Below, piece after piece: positions 31,958-32,782 of a DNA stretch of 32,782 nucleotides. The first letter of the stretch is position 1; each line of letters starts with the position of its first letter. The position numbers and the translations under genes were made by a program. Under the pieces are notes generated by a model. That model did no database searches and was not told the origin of the DNA. It worked only from the letters and a program-made list of their open reading frames with translations. The stretch is taken from assembly GCF_006546775.1 (NCBI RefSeq), contig NZ_VICE01000120.1, positions 1-32,782 of the forward strand, written 5' to 3'. The DNA is from Marilutibacter aestuarii. Lineage in GTDB: Bacteria > Pseudomonadota > Gammaproteobacteria > Xanthomonadales > Xanthomonadaceae.

Positions 31958-32782
31958 ATGCACGATGCCGCGCTCCATTCCGTCACCGCCCTGCGCACGC
32001 TGGAAGCGAACGCCGCGCGGCGCCTGGGGGATGCCGGCATGCTGATGCGACGCGCCGGGCAGGCCGGCTGGCAACTGCTGCTGGCGCGCTGGCCGCAGGC
32101 GATGCACATCGTCGTGGCCTGCGGGCCGGGCAACAATGGCGGCGATGGCCACGAACTGGCGTGCCTGGCCCGGGACGCGGGCCGCCGGGTGACCGTGCTG
32201 CTGCTGCCAGGCCAGGCCTTCGGCAGCGACCTGGCCCGCGACGCCGCGGCGCGTTTCGTCGAGGCCGGGGGCGAGGTGAAGACCTTCGATGGCACATTGC
32301 CGGTGGCCGACGTGATCGTCGACGCGCTGTTCGGGATCGGCTTGTCACGCGCCCTGGAGGGCGAGGCCGCACGCCTCGTCGACGCGGTCAACGCCGCGTC
32401 GAGTCCCGTGCTCGCGCTCGACTGTCCCAGTGGCGTCGATGCCTCGACCGGCGCGGTGCCGGGACCGGCGATCCTCGCCGACGACACCCTCGAGTTCCTC
32501 GCGCCCAAGGCCGGGCTTGCCACCGGCGCGGCCCTGGACTGCGTGGGGCGGACCCACCTGGCCGACCTGGGGGTGGAGGCGGTGGACTTCGCGGGGGTTG
32601 ATCCGCTGGCGACCCGACTGGTCGCTGCCGACCTGGCGGACCTGGTGCCCCGGCGTCGGCGCGACAGCCACAAGGGACACAACGGCCGCGTGCTGTGCAT
32701 CGGCGGCGACCACGGCCATGGCGGCGCGATCGTGCTCGCCGGCGAAGCCGCGCTGCGCGGCGGCGCCGGCCTGGTCGACGTC
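31958..32782 (+). CDS. nnr: Bifunctional NAD(P)H-hydrate repair enzyme Nnr, cut at window edge
   Basis: An open frame of 275 codons from ATG 31958 continues beyond the window. The first domain (about 1-225) is the YjeF_N epimerase: GPGNNGGDG (56-64), a VIVDALFGIGL strand and LALDCPSGVDASTG with the catalytic Asp. The second, the ADP/ATP-dependent dehydratase, begins with SHKGHNGRVLCIGGD and GGAIVLAGEAALRGGAGLV and is incomplete here. E. coli Nnr has about 515 residues, so just over half is visible. It repairs hydrated NADH and NADPH. Divergence from queG also occurs in E. coli (yjeF/yjeS). Confidence 0.94.
   Translation, partial: MHDAALHSVTALRTLEANAARRLGDAGMLMRRAGQAGWQLLLARWPQAMHIVVACGPGNNGGDGHELACLARDAGRRVTVLLLPGQAFGSDLARDAAARFVEAGGEVKTFDGTLPVADVIVDALFGIGLSRALEGEAARLVDAVNAASSPVLALDCPSGVDASTGAVPGPAILADDTLEFLAPKAGLATGAALDCVGRTHLADLGVEAVDFAGVDPLATRLVAADLADLVPRRRRDSHKGHNGRVLCIGGDHGHGGAIVLAGEAALRGGAGLVDV

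Noticed and set aside
1-32782. CRISPR arrays, insertion sequences, prophage or integron features
   Set aside because: No regularly spaced repeats, transposase or integrase motifs, terminal repeats or attachment-like duplications were seen; base composition stays uniform.

Overview
The window is GC-rich, densely coded chromosomal DNA from a gammaproteobacterium, most probably family Lysobacteraceae/Xanthomonadaceae (Lysobacter or Luteimonas type). The main reasons are the gene order pcnB-folK-panB-panC-panD-pgi, the gcvR/bcp and dapA-lipoprotein neighbourhood, and the divergent queG/nnr pair. I see no insertion sequence, prophage, CRISPR array or rRNA. No stretch above 300 bases lacks a gene.

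Region 1 (1-16468) is an exopolysaccharide (EPS) locus, nearly all on the minus strand and read from right to left. Sugar-nucleotide enzymes come first: a TviB/WbpA-type UDP-sugar dehydrogenase and a UDP-glucuronate 4-epimerase. The envelope machine follows: a short Wza/OPX lipoprotein, a Wzz-type chain-length protein, a CpsD-like BY-kinase relative with a broken P-loop, and an outer-membrane beta-barrel. Then come two GT4 glycosyltransferases, an O-antigen ligase/Wzy-like polymerase, two NodB deacetylases, a GT2 and a third GT4. A plus-strand YdcF-like gene interrupts the series. It is followed by a serine-acetyltransferase-like protein and a parallel beta-helix protein that runs off the left edge. 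Many junctions are 4-base ATGA or GTGA overlaps, which suggests one long translationally coupled operon. The set resembles the EPS loci associated with exosortase XrtA/PEP-CTERM, but no exosortase, initiating transferase or flippase lies in the window.

Region 2 (16669-24773) is housekeeping. It holds galE (+), then a minus operon phoH-yoaK-thiD-hydrolase whose last stop codon shares a CTAG with the galE stop. Next are gcvR-bcp (-) divergent from dapA and a short BamC-like lipoprotein (+), then a terminator and the 7Fe ferredoxin fdxA (-).

Region 3 (24851-32782) starts with a tRNA-Glu(CTC) gene with a clear promoter and terminator. It continues with the plus-strand series pcnB, folK, panB, panC, panD, pgi (mRNA polyadenylation, folate, pantothenate, glycolysis). 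It ends with queG (-) and nnr (+, cut by the right edge), which diverge from a 25-base gap.

The most interesting feature is the secretion apparatus at 9778-14060. A short OPX protein without an obvious membrane-spanning helix sits with a 439-residue outer-membrane barrel, and the only kinase-like protein seems unable to bind ATP in the usual way. All statements come from reading the sequence by eye; no database search was run.
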